A model generated the notes under the pieces. That model worked only from the letters and a program-made list of their open reading frames with translations, was not told the origin of the DNA and ran no database searches. Below are positions 9,150-19,008 of a stretch of DNA of 25,845 nucleotides, piece by piece. The translations under genes were made by a program, and so were the position numbers. Positions within the stretch are counted from its first letter, which is position 1. Each line of letters begins with the position of its first letter. Source of the DNA: Suillus spraguei (taxonomy: Eukaryota; Basidiomycota; Agaricomycetes; Boletales; Suillaceae); assembly GCA_016800925.1 (NCBI GenBank), contig JABCPU010000807.1, positions 1-25,845 of the forward strand, in the 5' to 3' direction.

Positions 9150-9679
9150 AATAATTGGGGTGCCAGGTGCTAGGTCCCGAAACCTGGAACTCGAAACTGG
9201 AGATTCAAACGAGATATTTCCTGAAGTCCGGATACCTGGACACCCAAAACACAACACACAAGGTGAAAGATTTAAAGTCCATGTGTTGAGTCATCAGGTG
9301 CTGAGTGCTGGGTGCGGATGCAGAGTACCAAAACTTGAAACTCGAGATTCAAGACAAAACAGACATCTACCAAAAATGTGTGGATCAAAGTTTTGTTGTT
9401 GCCTGACATTTTTCTGAGTCCCAAGGACCGAACCCCGAAATTGTGGACTACAATATCTTTGTATTGCCTCACATTGTTCTAAGTCCCGGGTGCCAGGGTT
9501 CGGGGTTCAGTGTTAAAATATGTGGATCAATATCTTTCACATTGTTATGAGTCCCAAGGCCCAAGTCCCGAGTGCCGGGTGCCGGAGTTCAGGTTCGGCA
9601 CATAAAATATGTGGATCAATATCTTTCACATTGTTATGAGTCCCAAATCCCGATCCCCGAGTGCCAGGTGCCAGAGTTC
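9150..9679 (+). repeat. Satellite A block with variant units
   Basis: It contains GTGCCGGGTGCCGG and GAGTCCCGAG phrases plus anchors AAATGTGTGGATCAAAG, TTGTATTGCCTCACATTG and AAATATGTGGATCAATATC. The part to about 9450 duplicates 12995-13304. ORFs here follow the repeat and are not genes. Confidence 0.8.
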
Positions 9680-10446
9680 TGTCATATACCATACTTCTAA
9701 TCTCAGATCCGATCATATCCGTCCAGATCCGATCGTTTCCATATCCGTCCGGTCCACAGATCCTGTCCGGACCACCCTCCCGAATGTACTCACTTCTCGC
9801 ACCTTAACTCCCTGGTGAACATCTGCGTCTATCTCCTTTCGTCATTTCTCCTACTACCGGTACTCCGGCTGTTTATATTTCCGTCCTGTGTTACTGATCC
9901 GTTTCCTGTGTTCATTTCCGATTCATGCTTACTGATCTGCTGTGCAATAACTAATAGACTTCCGTTACACTTCGTACATAGCCCTCGGTCCCGGACTTGC
10001 TAATTATCCGTCTTAGAACTTACTGTATATAAACCACTTGTAGATCTCCGTAGAACCTTAGTTCGAATATCATCTTAGATTCTACTCATTCTGCCTCCTC
10101 CGGACTTAAGCCACTCTCCGCTTTAAGTCACCTTCCGAGACTTAGGATTGACTCCTATAGTCTATACCTCCGACTCTATCTTGGATAGTCCATCTCCGTT
10201 AGTTTCTAGTTAGGAACTCGTTCCGAAACTAGCCTTAATCTCTGTCCTCTCCTTACGTTCCGAATTACCTTCGGACGTGTTATATCCGACACCTTCGGAC
10301 ACCCGGATCCGTCACGCAACCCCTTCCGGGTCTTCGGACGAACAACTCCTCCCTGAAATAAGGGGCATTACTCGAGAAAGGGGCACAGTGTACGAACTGA
10401 GGCCAAAGCCCTTCGGATCTCTCTACCCTTGAGTACAGTCTTAACA
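9680..10446 (+). mobile_element. Solo LTR (767 bp) with perfect 5-bp target duplication AGTTC
   Basis: It starts TGTCATATACC and ends CAGTCTTAACA. It is bordered by AGTTC on the left (9675-9679) and AGTTC on the right (10447-10451). Removing it and one AGTTC restores the satellite A phrase GGTGCCAGAGTTCGGGGTTC, so the insertion site is exact. TATATAAA lies at 10026-10033. The CT-rich 3' part shares GGGGCA and GGGGCACAG blocks with the LTRs at 16990-17716 and 21411-22015. No internal coding region or second LTR is present, so it is a recombined solo LTR. Confidence 0.85.
10026..10033 (+). promoter_or_regulatory. TATA box of the 9680-10446 solo LTR
   Basis: TATATAAA followed by CCACTTGTAG, matching the TATATAAACTTGTAG of the related copy near 3039. 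Position about 346 bp into the LTR suits a U3 promoter. Confidence 0.45.
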
Positions 10447-10538
10447 AGTTCGGGGTTCGGCACTCAACATGTGTAAATCAATATCTTTGGATTGCCTCAC
10501 ATTGTTCTAACTCCCGGGTGCTGGGGTTCGGGGTTCGG
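10447..10538 (+). repeat. Satellite A remnant between two LTR insertions
   Basis: One 78-90 bp satellite A unit (GGGGTTCGGCACTCAACATG, ATTGCCTCACATTGTTCTAA, ending GGGGTTCGG). It continues at 11431 after the LTR-like insertion. Confidence 0.85.
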
Positions 10539-11430
10539 TGTAAAGATACAATCTAGCCTGGGCTGTAGATGAACCATGGCCTAAACTAGTATGTGAGTCT
10601 TGTGCTCCGTCTAGTCTGCTTCACTTGCAAAGCAAGAGCATTCGACCCTAAGGGGAATGCTAAGTTAATATAGTTCAATAATGCCCAACCTGTGGTGCAA
10701 GACTGCTGTCGGAGGTAGTGAGATGCTAGCGGTGACCTCTGCTCCGTGGGAAAGTTGCGGTAAAGTAGCGGTAGAGCGCGGGAAGATAGTGGTAAAGTAG
10801 TGGTAGTGTGAGCAGTAAAACTGCGGTAGTGCATGCGATGAAACTGCGGTAAGGCGTGGGAAACTGGCGGTAAAACAAGCGGTGAAGCATAGCGATGAAG
10901 TGCGGGAAAGCATAGCACAAGCGGTGAAGTGCGGGAAAGCGGTAAAGAGTGGTGGGGCGTGCAGCAGTAAAACAATTCTTAAGAGACAGTAGTGGTGACA
11001 ATTCCTAAGTACCGTGTGTACCATAGAGGGAAAAGTAAAAGTACTGGAATATGCGAAGAGTCCTTTTTAACATGTACCGTGAACAGCCGGAATACATAGC
11101 GAGAATGGTAGCGAGATAGAGATATTTAGCTAAGAGGCACGCAGCGAGCAAGCGGTGTCACAGAAGGTAAGGTAAGTCTTGCCGTAGCTTTAGTAACGGC
11201 GAAAATGAATATGCTATGCACCAATGGATCTTAGATGGAAATGGAATGGACAGGAGGACATTGGTAGCAAGATTCGGTAAGGGGCAAGGATCCATGGAGC
11301 GAAAATGGTACCGGCGAAGCGAAAAGGGGTAATGCTCACTATAGGGGTTTTCTTGGTAGCCGCTGTAGGCAGTAACGAGACACTTGTGTAAAACAGCACT
11401 TTCATGGTCAGCGTGACTTTGTTCGCTACA
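10539..11430. mobile_element. Solo-LTR-like insertion (892 bp) inside a satellite A unit
   Basis: The termini are TGTAAAGATAC and GTTCGCTACA. The left flank ends TTCGG and the right flank starts TTGGTGTTAAAATATG. The unoccupied unit elsewhere reads GTTCGGTGTTAAAATATG, so the flanks fit a 5-bp duplication with one base lost. It belongs to the same family as 7917-8845 but in reverse orientation. From 10745 to 10960 it is filled with degenerate GCGGTAAAG/GCGGTGAAG words, which open several meaningless minus-strand ORFs rich in Leu, Ser and Pro. Confidence 0.62.
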
Positions 11431-11893
11431 TTGGTGTTAAAATATGTGGATTGATATCTTTCACATTGTTATGAGTCCCAAGTCCCGAGTCCCGATTCCC
11501 GACTGCCAGGTGCCGGAGTTCAGGGTTCAGTGTCAAAATATGTGCATCGATATCCGATATTTTTCACATGGTGATGAGTCCCGAGTCCCAGGTGCCGGGG
11601 TTTTGGGTATGGATTGATATGTTTCACATTGTTACCCGGCACCCGGCACAAGGTGACTCAACAGATAGGTTTCAAATTCTTTACATTGTGTGTCGAGTCC
11701 CGAGTGCCAGGAGCCGGGGTTCAGGGTTCGGCACTCAACATGTGGCAATCAATGTGAGGCAATAAAGAGACTTTGACCCACACATTTTTAGTGCTGAACC
11801 CCGAACTCTGAAATCCAGTAGTGTACAATTTCGGGGTTTGGCACTCGTGATTCTGCACTCGGGACTCAGACAAATGTGAGACAATAAAAGGAA
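11431..11893 (+). repeat. Satellite A block, first copy of a higher-order duplication
   Basis: Units with AAATATGTGGATTGATATC and CATTGTTATGAGTCCC, then CACCCGGCACAAGGTGACTC and a reverse-oriented part containing CACACATTTTTAGTGCTGAA. The same order of unusual variants recurs at 15936-16585. Confidence 0.8.
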
Positions 11894-12170
11894 TTTGATC
11901 CACACATTTAAAACTTGAAACTCACAAAATGTATATCATGTAAATTTTCTATTTCCTTACACAGTTCACCAAGTGTCAAGTACCAAGACCCGAGACCCGA
12001 ATCCTGAATTCCTGGCAATGTACCAAGTGCCGAGTGCTGAGTGCTGAAACTCGAAACTTGAAACACAACACTTGAAACTCGCAAAAATCTGTATCATGTA
12101 AAATTTAGATTTCCTTACACAGTTCACCGAGTGTTGAGTACCAAGACCCAAGACCTGAATCCTGAATGTA
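11894..12170 (-). repeat. Satellite B dimer, inverted relative to the main array
   Basis: Two units in which AAATGTATATCATGTAAA and AAAATCTGTATCATGTAAAA precede TTTCCTTACACAGTTCACC. These are the reverse complement of GTGAACTGTGTAAGGAAATA and the ATGATACAG segment of the array at 19009-21236. Confidence 0.8.
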
Positions 12171-12247
12171 GGGTTGGCAGGCCAGCTGCAGAGGTCTGGA
12201 GGTCCGGAGATATGGAATCGGGGCCAGAGATCATAGTGGAGATGGGG
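12171..12247. other. Short conserved spacer after the satellite B dimer
   Basis: AGGGTTGGCAGGCCAGCTGC and GATCATAGTGGAGATGGG recur at 16861-16937, again after a satellite B dimer, and a partial form occurs at 22033-22067 before CGR copy D. At 12248 the spacer is broken by CGR copy C; at 16937 it continues uninterrupted. Confidence 0.65.
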
Positions 12248-12994
12248 GAGCCCCTTCAGTGACAAACTCCGTACTATACGGGTCACCCGACCAACATAAT
12301 ATCCCGTCAAAGACGGGCCAGCGGACCATGGGCCGAGGTTATGTATATCCTCGATGTTGACGGATGGGCCGGGGGGAAAATTATTTCCGACGGAGACGGG
12401 TGGGCCGGGAGACTTGTATTTGTGGGAGAGACGGGTCGGCCAAGGGAAACATGATTTCTGATGTTGACGGATGGGCCAGGGGGATATCATCCCCGACAGA
12501 GATGGGTGGGCCCATCTGGGTAGTATGTAGAGTAGGATATTATAGACAGCTGGGCTGAAGAGAGATGCAAGGCAAATATTATTGCATAGACGGGTGGGCC
12601 GAGGTAAGAGAATATTACATATACGGGTGGGCCGAGGTGAGAGAATATTACATATACGGGTGGGCCGAGGGGAGAGAATATTACATATACGGGTAGGCTG
12701 ACGTGGGGTGTATTACATAGATGGGTGGGCCGAGGGTGCAGTAAAATATTTATTGCATAGACGGGTGGGCCGACGTGGGGGAATTTTACATAGATGGGTG
12801 GGCCGAGGTAAAATATATTACATATACGGGTGGGCCTAGATATGTATCATAAAGACGTACAGCTGATGTAGCCACCAGAGAATCAAACACATAGGATACA
12901 TGCACCCTATGAGTGCATATACCTACCATCGACCACCAAAATCTAAACCCTGAAGCACGAAAACCTGAATTCATCATGTCTGACATTCATCGAT
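12248..12994 (+). repeat. CGR element copy C, most complete (about 15 motif units)
   Basis: This copy starts GAGCCCCTTCAGTGAC within a spacer that is uninterrupted at 16937, so it behaves as an insertion. I count about 15 ACGGGTGGGCC-type motifs between 12306 and 12840, with spacers such as GAGAATATTACATATACGGG. A unique tail follows (GTACAGCTGATGTAGCCACC to about 12990). Many copies of the motif differ by CG to TG or CA changes. No convincing ORF is seen; identity unknown. Confidence 0.78.
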
Positions 12995-14200
12995 AATTGA
13001 GGTGCCGGGTGCCGGGTGCCAAGTCCCGAATCCAGGAACTCGAAACTGGAGATTCAAACTAGAGATTTCCTGAATTCCGGATACCCGGACACCTGAAACA
13101 CAACACACAAGGTGAAAGATTTAAAGTCCATGTGTGGAGTCATCTAGTGCCGAGTGCCGGTGCGGGTGCAGAGTACCGAAACTAGAAACTAGAAACTCGA
13201 GATTCGAGACAAAACAGACATCTACCAAAAATGTGTGGATCAAAGTTTTGTTGTTGCCTGACATGTGTCTGAGTCCCGAGGACCGGACCCCGAAATTGTA
13301 GACTACCAGATTTCGGGATTCGGGGTTCGGCACTCGAGATTCAAGATTTGAGATGAAAAAGATATCTACCAAAAATGTGTGGATCAAAGTCATTTTATTG
13401 CCTAACATTGTTTTTGGTCTCAAGTGCAAAAGCCCGAGTACCAACTGCGAACCCCTAAATAGTAGACTACCAGATTTCGGAGTTCGGAGTTCGGCACTTA
13501 GAATGTGTGGATCAATAGGTGTCTATTGCCTCACATTGTTCTGAGTCCCGAGTCCCGAGTGCTGGGTGCCGGGGTTCAGGGTTCAGCACTGACAATATGT
13601 TGATCAAGATCTTTCACATTATGAGTACCAAGTCCCAAGTCCCGAGTGCCGGGTGCCGGAGTTCGGGGTTTGGCACATAAAATATGTGGATTGAGGTCTT
13701 TCACATTGTTTTGACTGCCGAACCCCGAGCTCCGGCACTCGGGGTTCGGCACTCAACATGTGTAAATCAATATCATGGTATTGCCTCACATTGTGCTAAC
13801 TCCCAGGTGCCGGAGCTCGGGGTTCGGCACTCAACATGTGTAAATCAATATCTTTGTATTGCCTCACATAGTTGTAACTCACAGGTGGCGGGGTTTGGGG
13901 TTCGGTGTTAAAATATGTGGATCGATATCATTCACATTGTTATGAGTACCAAGTCCCGAGTCCCGATTGCCGGGTGCCGGAGTTCGGGGTTCGGCACATA
14001 AAATATGTGGATTGAGGTCTTTCACATTGTTTGAGTGCCGAACCCCGAGCTCCGGCACCCGGGAGTTAGCACAATGTGAGGCAATACCATGATATTGATT
14101 TACACATGTTGAGTGCCGAACCCCGAGCTCCGGCACCCGGGAATTAGCACAATGTGAGGCAATACCATGATATTGATTTACACATGTTGAGTGCCGAACC
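12995..14200 (+). repeat. Satellite A array, left part
   Basis: Direct units of 78-90 bp. One type reads CAACATGTGTAAATCAATAT then TTGCCTCACATTGTGCTAAC; the other reads CACATAAAATATGTGG then TTTCACATTGTTATGAGT. Both are joined by GTGCCGGGTGCCGGAG and TTCGGGGTTCGGCAC. From about 14036 units switch to the opposite orientation. ORFs here are repeat-derived. Confidence 0.9.
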
Positions 14201-14595
14201 CCGAGTGCCGGAGCTCAGGGTTCGGCAGTCAAAACAATGTGAAAGACCTCAATCCACATATTTTATGTGCTGAACCCCGAACTCCGGCACTCAGGACTTG
14301 GGACTTCCAAGCTCCGGCACCCGGGAGTTAGCACAATGTGAGGCAATACCATGATATTGATTTACACAAGTTGAGTGCCGATCCCCGAGTGCCGGGTGCC
14401 GGAGCTCGGGGTTCGGCACTCAACATGTGTAAATCAATATTATGGTATTGCCTCACATTGTGCTAACTCCCGGGTGCCGGAGCTCGGAAGTCCTGAGTCC
14501 CGAGTGCCGGAGTTCGGGGTTCGGCACATAAAATATGTGGATCGAGGTCTTTCACATTGTTTTGACTGCCGAACCCCGAGCGCCGGCACTCGGGA
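14201..14595. repeat. Near-perfect palindrome of satellite A units
   Basis: The left arm 14224-14389 and right arm 14405-14570, 166 nt each, are reverse complements with few mismatches around a 15-nt centre (TGCCGGGTGCCGGAG). Similarity continues about 22 nt further out on both sides. Each arm contains two complete units: the CAACATGTGTAAATCAATAT type and the CACATAAAATATGTGG type. Confidence 0.88.
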
Positions 14596-15060
14596 CTCGG
14601 GACTTCCGAGCTCCGGCACCTGGAGTTAGCACAATGTGAGGCAATACCATAATATTGATTTACACATGTTGAGTGCCGAACCCCGAGTGCCGGAGCTCGG
14701 GGTTCGGCAGTCAAAACAATGTGAAAGACCTCGATCCACATATTTTATGTGCCGAACCCCGAACTCCGGCACTCGGGACTCAGCACTCGGGGATCGGCAC
14801 TCAACTTGTGTAAATCAATATCATGGTATTGCCTCACATTGTGCTAACTCCCGGGTGCTGGAGCTTGGAAGTCCCGAGTGCCGGAGTTCGGGGTTCGGCA
14901 CATAAAATATGTGGATCGAGGTCTTTCACATTGTTTTGACTGCCGAACCCCGAGCTCCGGCACTCGGGGTTCGGCACTCAACATGTGTAAATCAATATTA
15001 TGGTATTGCCTCACATTGTTTTGACTGCCAAACCCCGAGCTCCGGCACTTGGGGTTCGGC
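14596..15060. repeat. Second inverted arrangement of satellite A units
   Basis: A left arm of about 130 nt (14648-14778) pairs with 14874-15003 in reverse complement, separated by a 95-nt spacer that is itself one direct satellite A unit. Units thus alternate strand instead of running head to tail. Confidence 0.82.
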
Positions 15061-16585
15061 ACTCAACATGTGTAAATCAATATCATGGTATTGCCTCACA
15101 TTGTGCTAACTCCCAGGTGCCGGAGTGCGGGGTTCAGCACTCAACATGTGTAAATCAATATCTTTGTATTGCCTCACATGGTAACCCGGCACTCAGTGAT
15201 CGTAATTCGGGACTCAACTTTGTATTGCCTCACATGGTTCTAACTCACGGGTGGCGGTGTTCGGGGTTCGGTGTTAAAATATGTGGATCGATATCTGTCT
15301 CATTGTTATGAGTATCAAGTCCCGAGTCCCGAGTGTCGGGTGCCGGAGTTCGGGGTTCGGCATTCAACATGTGTACATCAATATCTTTGTATTGACTCAC
15401 ATTGTTCTCACTCCCGGGTGCTGGGGTTCGGGGTTGGGTGGTTAAATATGTGGATCAATATCTTTCACATGGTTATGAGTCCCGAGTCCAGATTCCCAAC
15501 TGCCAGGTGCCGAAGTTCGGGGTTCAGCACTCCACACGTGTAAATCAATATCTTTGTATTGCCTCACATATTTCTAACTCCCGGGTGCCGGGGTTTGGGG
15601 TTCGGTGATAGAATATGTGCATCGACATCTTTCACATTGTTATAAGTTCCAAGGCCTGAGTCCCGAGTGCCGGGTGCCGGAGTTCAGGGTTTGGCACTCA
15701 ACATGTGTAAATCAACATCTGTGTTTTGCCTCACATTGTTCTAACTCCCGGGTGCTGGAGTTCAGGGTTCAGCACATAAAATATGTGGATCGATATCTTT
15801 CACATTGTTATGAGTCCCGAATCCTGATCCCCGAGTGCCGGGTGCCGGAGTTTGGGGTTCGGCACTCAACATGTGTAAATCAATATCTTTGGATTGCCTC
15901 ACATTGTTCTAACTCCCAGGTGCTGGGGTTCGGGGTTCGGTGTTAAAATATGTGGATCAATATCTCTCACATTGTTATGAGGGCTGAGTCCCGATTCCCG
16001 ACTGCCGGGTGCCGGAGTTCAGGGTTTGGTGTCTAAATATGTGCATTGATATCTTTCACATTGTTATGAGTCCCAAGGCCCGAGTCCTGAGTGCCGGGTG
16101 CCAGAGTTCGGGGTTCGGCACTCAATATGTGTGAATCAATATCTCTGTATTGCCTCACATTGTTCTAAGTCCCGGGTGCCAGGGGTTGGGGTTCAGCACT
16201 TAAAATATGTAGATCAATATTTTTCACATGGTGATGAGTCCCGAGTCCCGGGTGCCGGGGTTCGGGGTTTGGCACTTAAGATGTATGGATTGATATGTTT
16301 CACATTGTTACCCGGCACCCGGCACAAGGTGACTCAACAGATAGGTTTTAAATTCTTTACATTTTGTGTCGAGTCCTGAGTGCCAGGTGCCGGGGTTCAG
16401 GGTTTGGCACTCAAAATGTGTGAATCAATGTGAGGCAATAAAAAGACTTTGACCCACACATTTTTAGTGCTGAACCCCGAACTCTGACATCTGGTAGTCC
16501 ACAATTTCGAGGTTTGGCACTCGTGATTCTGCACTCGGGACTCAGAAAAATGTGAGACAATAAAAGGAATTTGATCCACACATTT
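15061..16585 (+). repeat. Satellite A array, right part
   Basis: Mostly direct alternation of the TTGCCTCACATTGTTCTAAC type with the TTTCACATTGTTATGAGTCC type, giving a dimeric period of about 160-170 bp. From about 15936 it repeats the variants of 11431-11893, ending in a reverse-oriented part with CACACATTTTTAGTGCTGAA. Confidence 0.88.
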
Positions 16586-16860
16586 AAAACTTGAAACTCA
16601 CAAAATGTATATCATGTAAATTTTCTATTTCCTTACACAGTTCACCAATTGTCAAGTAACAAGACCTGAGACCCAAATCCTGAATTCCTGGCAATGTATG
16701 AAGTGCTGAGTGCTGAGTGCTGAGTGCTGAGTGCCGAAGCCCGAGACCCAAAACTTGAAATTTCAAAACTCGCAAACATCTGTATCATGTACAATTTCTA
16801 TTTCCTTACACAGTTCACCGAGTGTTGAGTACCAAGACCTGAGACCCAAATCCCAAATTT
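16586..16860 (-). repeat. Second inverted satellite B dimer
   Basis: Same structure as 11894-12170: two TTTCCTTACACAGTTCACC units, each preceded by a TATCATGTA segment. It includes a short run of GAGTGCTGAGTGCTGAGTGC (about 16705-16730). Confidence 0.8.
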
Positions 16861-16989
16861 AGGGTTGGCAGGCTAGCTGTGGAGGTCCAGAGGTCCAGAA
16901 ATATGGAGATCAGGGCCAGAGATCATAGTGGAGATGGGGTGTGAAATATGGTATGTGACAGAAACTCGCAAAAATGTATATCATGTAAA
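16861..16989. other. Spacer and half satellite B unit
   Basis: The AGGGTTGGCAGGCTAGCTG spacer (16861-16937) is uninterrupted here, then AAACTCGCAAAAATGTATATC starts a partial satellite B unit that is cut off by LTR sequence at about 16990. No gene. Confidence 0.6.
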
Positions 16990-17716
16990 ATTAGTATTCC
17001 CTAGGCCAGACCTTTGACCCTTTGTTATATTATACTTTCCAAACTTTGTCCGAACTCCAGTCTTTATCTCTGTTCACCTCCAGCTCTACCTTTGGTAGTC
17101 TTCCTCTGTTTGTTTCTACTCCGGACTTCATCCGTAGTAGCCTGTACCTTCCTTACATAATCTCCGGACCTACTCCTCCATAGTAGGGCAATACTTCCCC
17201 CCAAATCCACACAGCTCCGCTCCTCTGTTTCTCCACTCCTCCACTCCTCCATTTCTGTGTTCCTCCACTCCTCATCCTCCGGACCTCCTATCTCCGGACC
17301 TCTTGTCCTGTCCTATCCTATCCTTGACCTCCTGTGGATCATATTTCCCCCTGGAGCCTTGCTCCAATCCTGCCCTAGACTTCATCCAGTGGTCTTCCCT
17401 TCACCCATTCTACTTGGGACTTGTCCCAGTAGTCTTACCTCTATCTCCGCCTACCTGCGGCATAGTTTTCTACACTTCTCCAGAAGTTTATTGGCGCTCT
17501 ATGGAGCAATCCAGCCCAAGAGTTCCTCCAAGGTTCTCCCTCGGACTTCACAAGAACTCCTCTTTGGACTTCATATGAAATTAGGGGCATGTACTCAGGC
17601 AAGGGGCACAGCCCACAAGCTGAGGCCAAGCCCCCATGAATTAGTATGACCCTCCAGTACGACCCCATGCAAAGCTGGAACTTCTGAATTGCCTCTGGTT
17701 TTGCATGGCCATAACA
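16990..17716 (+). mobile_element. LTR, 5'-truncated
   Basis: The 3' terminus CTCTGGTTTTGCATGGCCAT ends in AACA at 17716 and matches the outer end of the reverse-oriented copy at 21411. The left end enters at a position (TCCCTAGGCC) that is internal in the copy at about 3208, so several hundred bases of the 5' part are missing. It shares CTACCTTTGGTAGTCTT with that copy and AGGGGCATGTACTC-type blocks with the 9680 LTR. ORFs of 91-130 codons through it are CT-rich by-products. Confidence 0.68.
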
Positions 17717-17741
17717 GTTTTGAGTTTCGGCACTCAGCACT

Positions 17742-18908
17742 CAGTGATTCAATAATTTGCTTCTGGCAGAGGTAACATTCATTGAAAAAAATTGTATATA
17801 CATCAATTACTATGAAATTATGCCAACCTCCTCACAAGACCCTTTAACCTTCACCTCAACATCCAAGAACAAAAACATAGAAAGTCGCATTTCTCACACT
17901 TTTGATGTTTTCAGTATCTTACTCTTGCATAAATAATACAGCCTCTTCATATATCATTATAATACCATATATACTTGCTTTGTATGACAAGGATCAGCTT
18001 AAAATAGGCCGGAGTTTTGAACTAGTGTGAATGCTTACTATTTCTACTGATAAGGAGCCCATACTTTCAAAACATCAAAGTTTATTAATCAGACACCTGG
18101 AGTAGATTTAAAATACATTCACTATGATATATCTAAATTTATAAAACCATCCAACAAGAATTGAGTGCTGATGGAGTGAAATAGATAAGAAATTGACTGT
18201 GGGAAAGTTCAAAGTCCCAAAATATCGAAAATGGTCAGTTGGGCAGTTGTAGGACTTTGACGCTGGGTCAACTGAGATATACACCACATCCCTTCCACCA
18301 CCCTCCAACCTCAGGGCAATATGCAGTATAGGTTCCTTTAGTAGTCTAACATGTATCTTACATATTTTGAATGAAATATTTAAACTGTACCATATATAAA
18401 TGTGACTTTGTGTAAAAAGATGTCAATTGTCACTTTTCACACATATGTCATTTTACTTATCATTCAGTCAGTCCTTCATGGATCTTTCTAAAACTTCAAA
18501 TACATCATTAGGGACATATATGAGAGGTAAATCACGCATCAGATCACTTATCACAAGCTTGATTATTATGTAGGCTTCTTATCAGTAGAAATATCCCCTG
18601 TACATGACATATCAGATTTGTGGCCTATATACAACTGATCCTTTGCATATGACACATGTGGGAGTGTACTACTGTTGATGTCTGAGCAGGACTGGCCATT
18701 TATGCAATGATAAGACATTGAAAAACTTTAAAAATGATTGAGGAGCAACAGGAGGGCATCCATGATAAGATGGTCGAGATTGAACTGGATGTTGAGGTGA
18801 AGGTTAAAGGGTCTTGTGAGGAGGTGGACATAATTGCATAGTGATAGATGTATATACATTTTTTTCAATGAATGTTACCTCTGCCAGAAGCAAATTATTG
18901 AATCACTG
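17742..18908. mobile_element. Foldback/MITE-like DNA transposon (1,167 bp)
   Basis: The left end CAGTGATTCAATAATTTGCT and the right end are reverse complements. About 120 bp match at roughly 93-95% by eye (left to about 17862, right from about 18787), and weaker inverted similarity continues some 200 bp further in, for example ATTTCTACTGATAAG on both sides. The CAGTG start resembles hAT-type ends, but no matching 8-bp duplication is visible. The interior of about 500 bp is AT-rich with no transposase; the 66-codon minus ORF (18108-18308) has no known motif. Non-autonomous transposon; superfamily uncertain. Confidence 0.78.
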
Positions 18909-19008
18909 AGTACCGAGTCCTGAGTGCTGAGTGCCAAAACTAGAAACCCAAAACTCGAAACTCACAAAGTGTGAACTACCGAGACCCGGGACCCAAAACC
19001 CTGGCATA
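18909..19008 (-). repeat. Inverted satellite sequence at the foldback element edge
   Basis: GAGTGCTGAGTGCC, AAACTCGAAACTCACAAAG and ACCGAGACCCGGGACCC are satellite B phrases in reverse orientation. At 19009 orientation changes to direct through a short run of GTTTCAA units. Confidence 0.7.

Noticed and set aside
10586..11024. Three overlapping minus-strand ORFs of 91-129 codons rich in Leu, Ser, Pro
   Set aside because: They arise because the GCGGTAAAG-type repeats lack stop codons on that strand in several frames; typical repeat artefact.
13684..16379. Many ORFs reading ...GVRHSTCVNQY... on both strands
   Set aside because: Translations of satellite A units; frame openness follows unit length, not selection.
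17257..17740. ORFs of 91-130 codons on both strands
   Set aside because: They lie inside a CT-rich truncated LTR in overlapping frames with no domain.
18108..18308. Minus-strand 66-codon ORF in the foldback element as a possible transposase remnant
   Set aside because: No catalytic or zinc-finger motif, and it is too short to judge.
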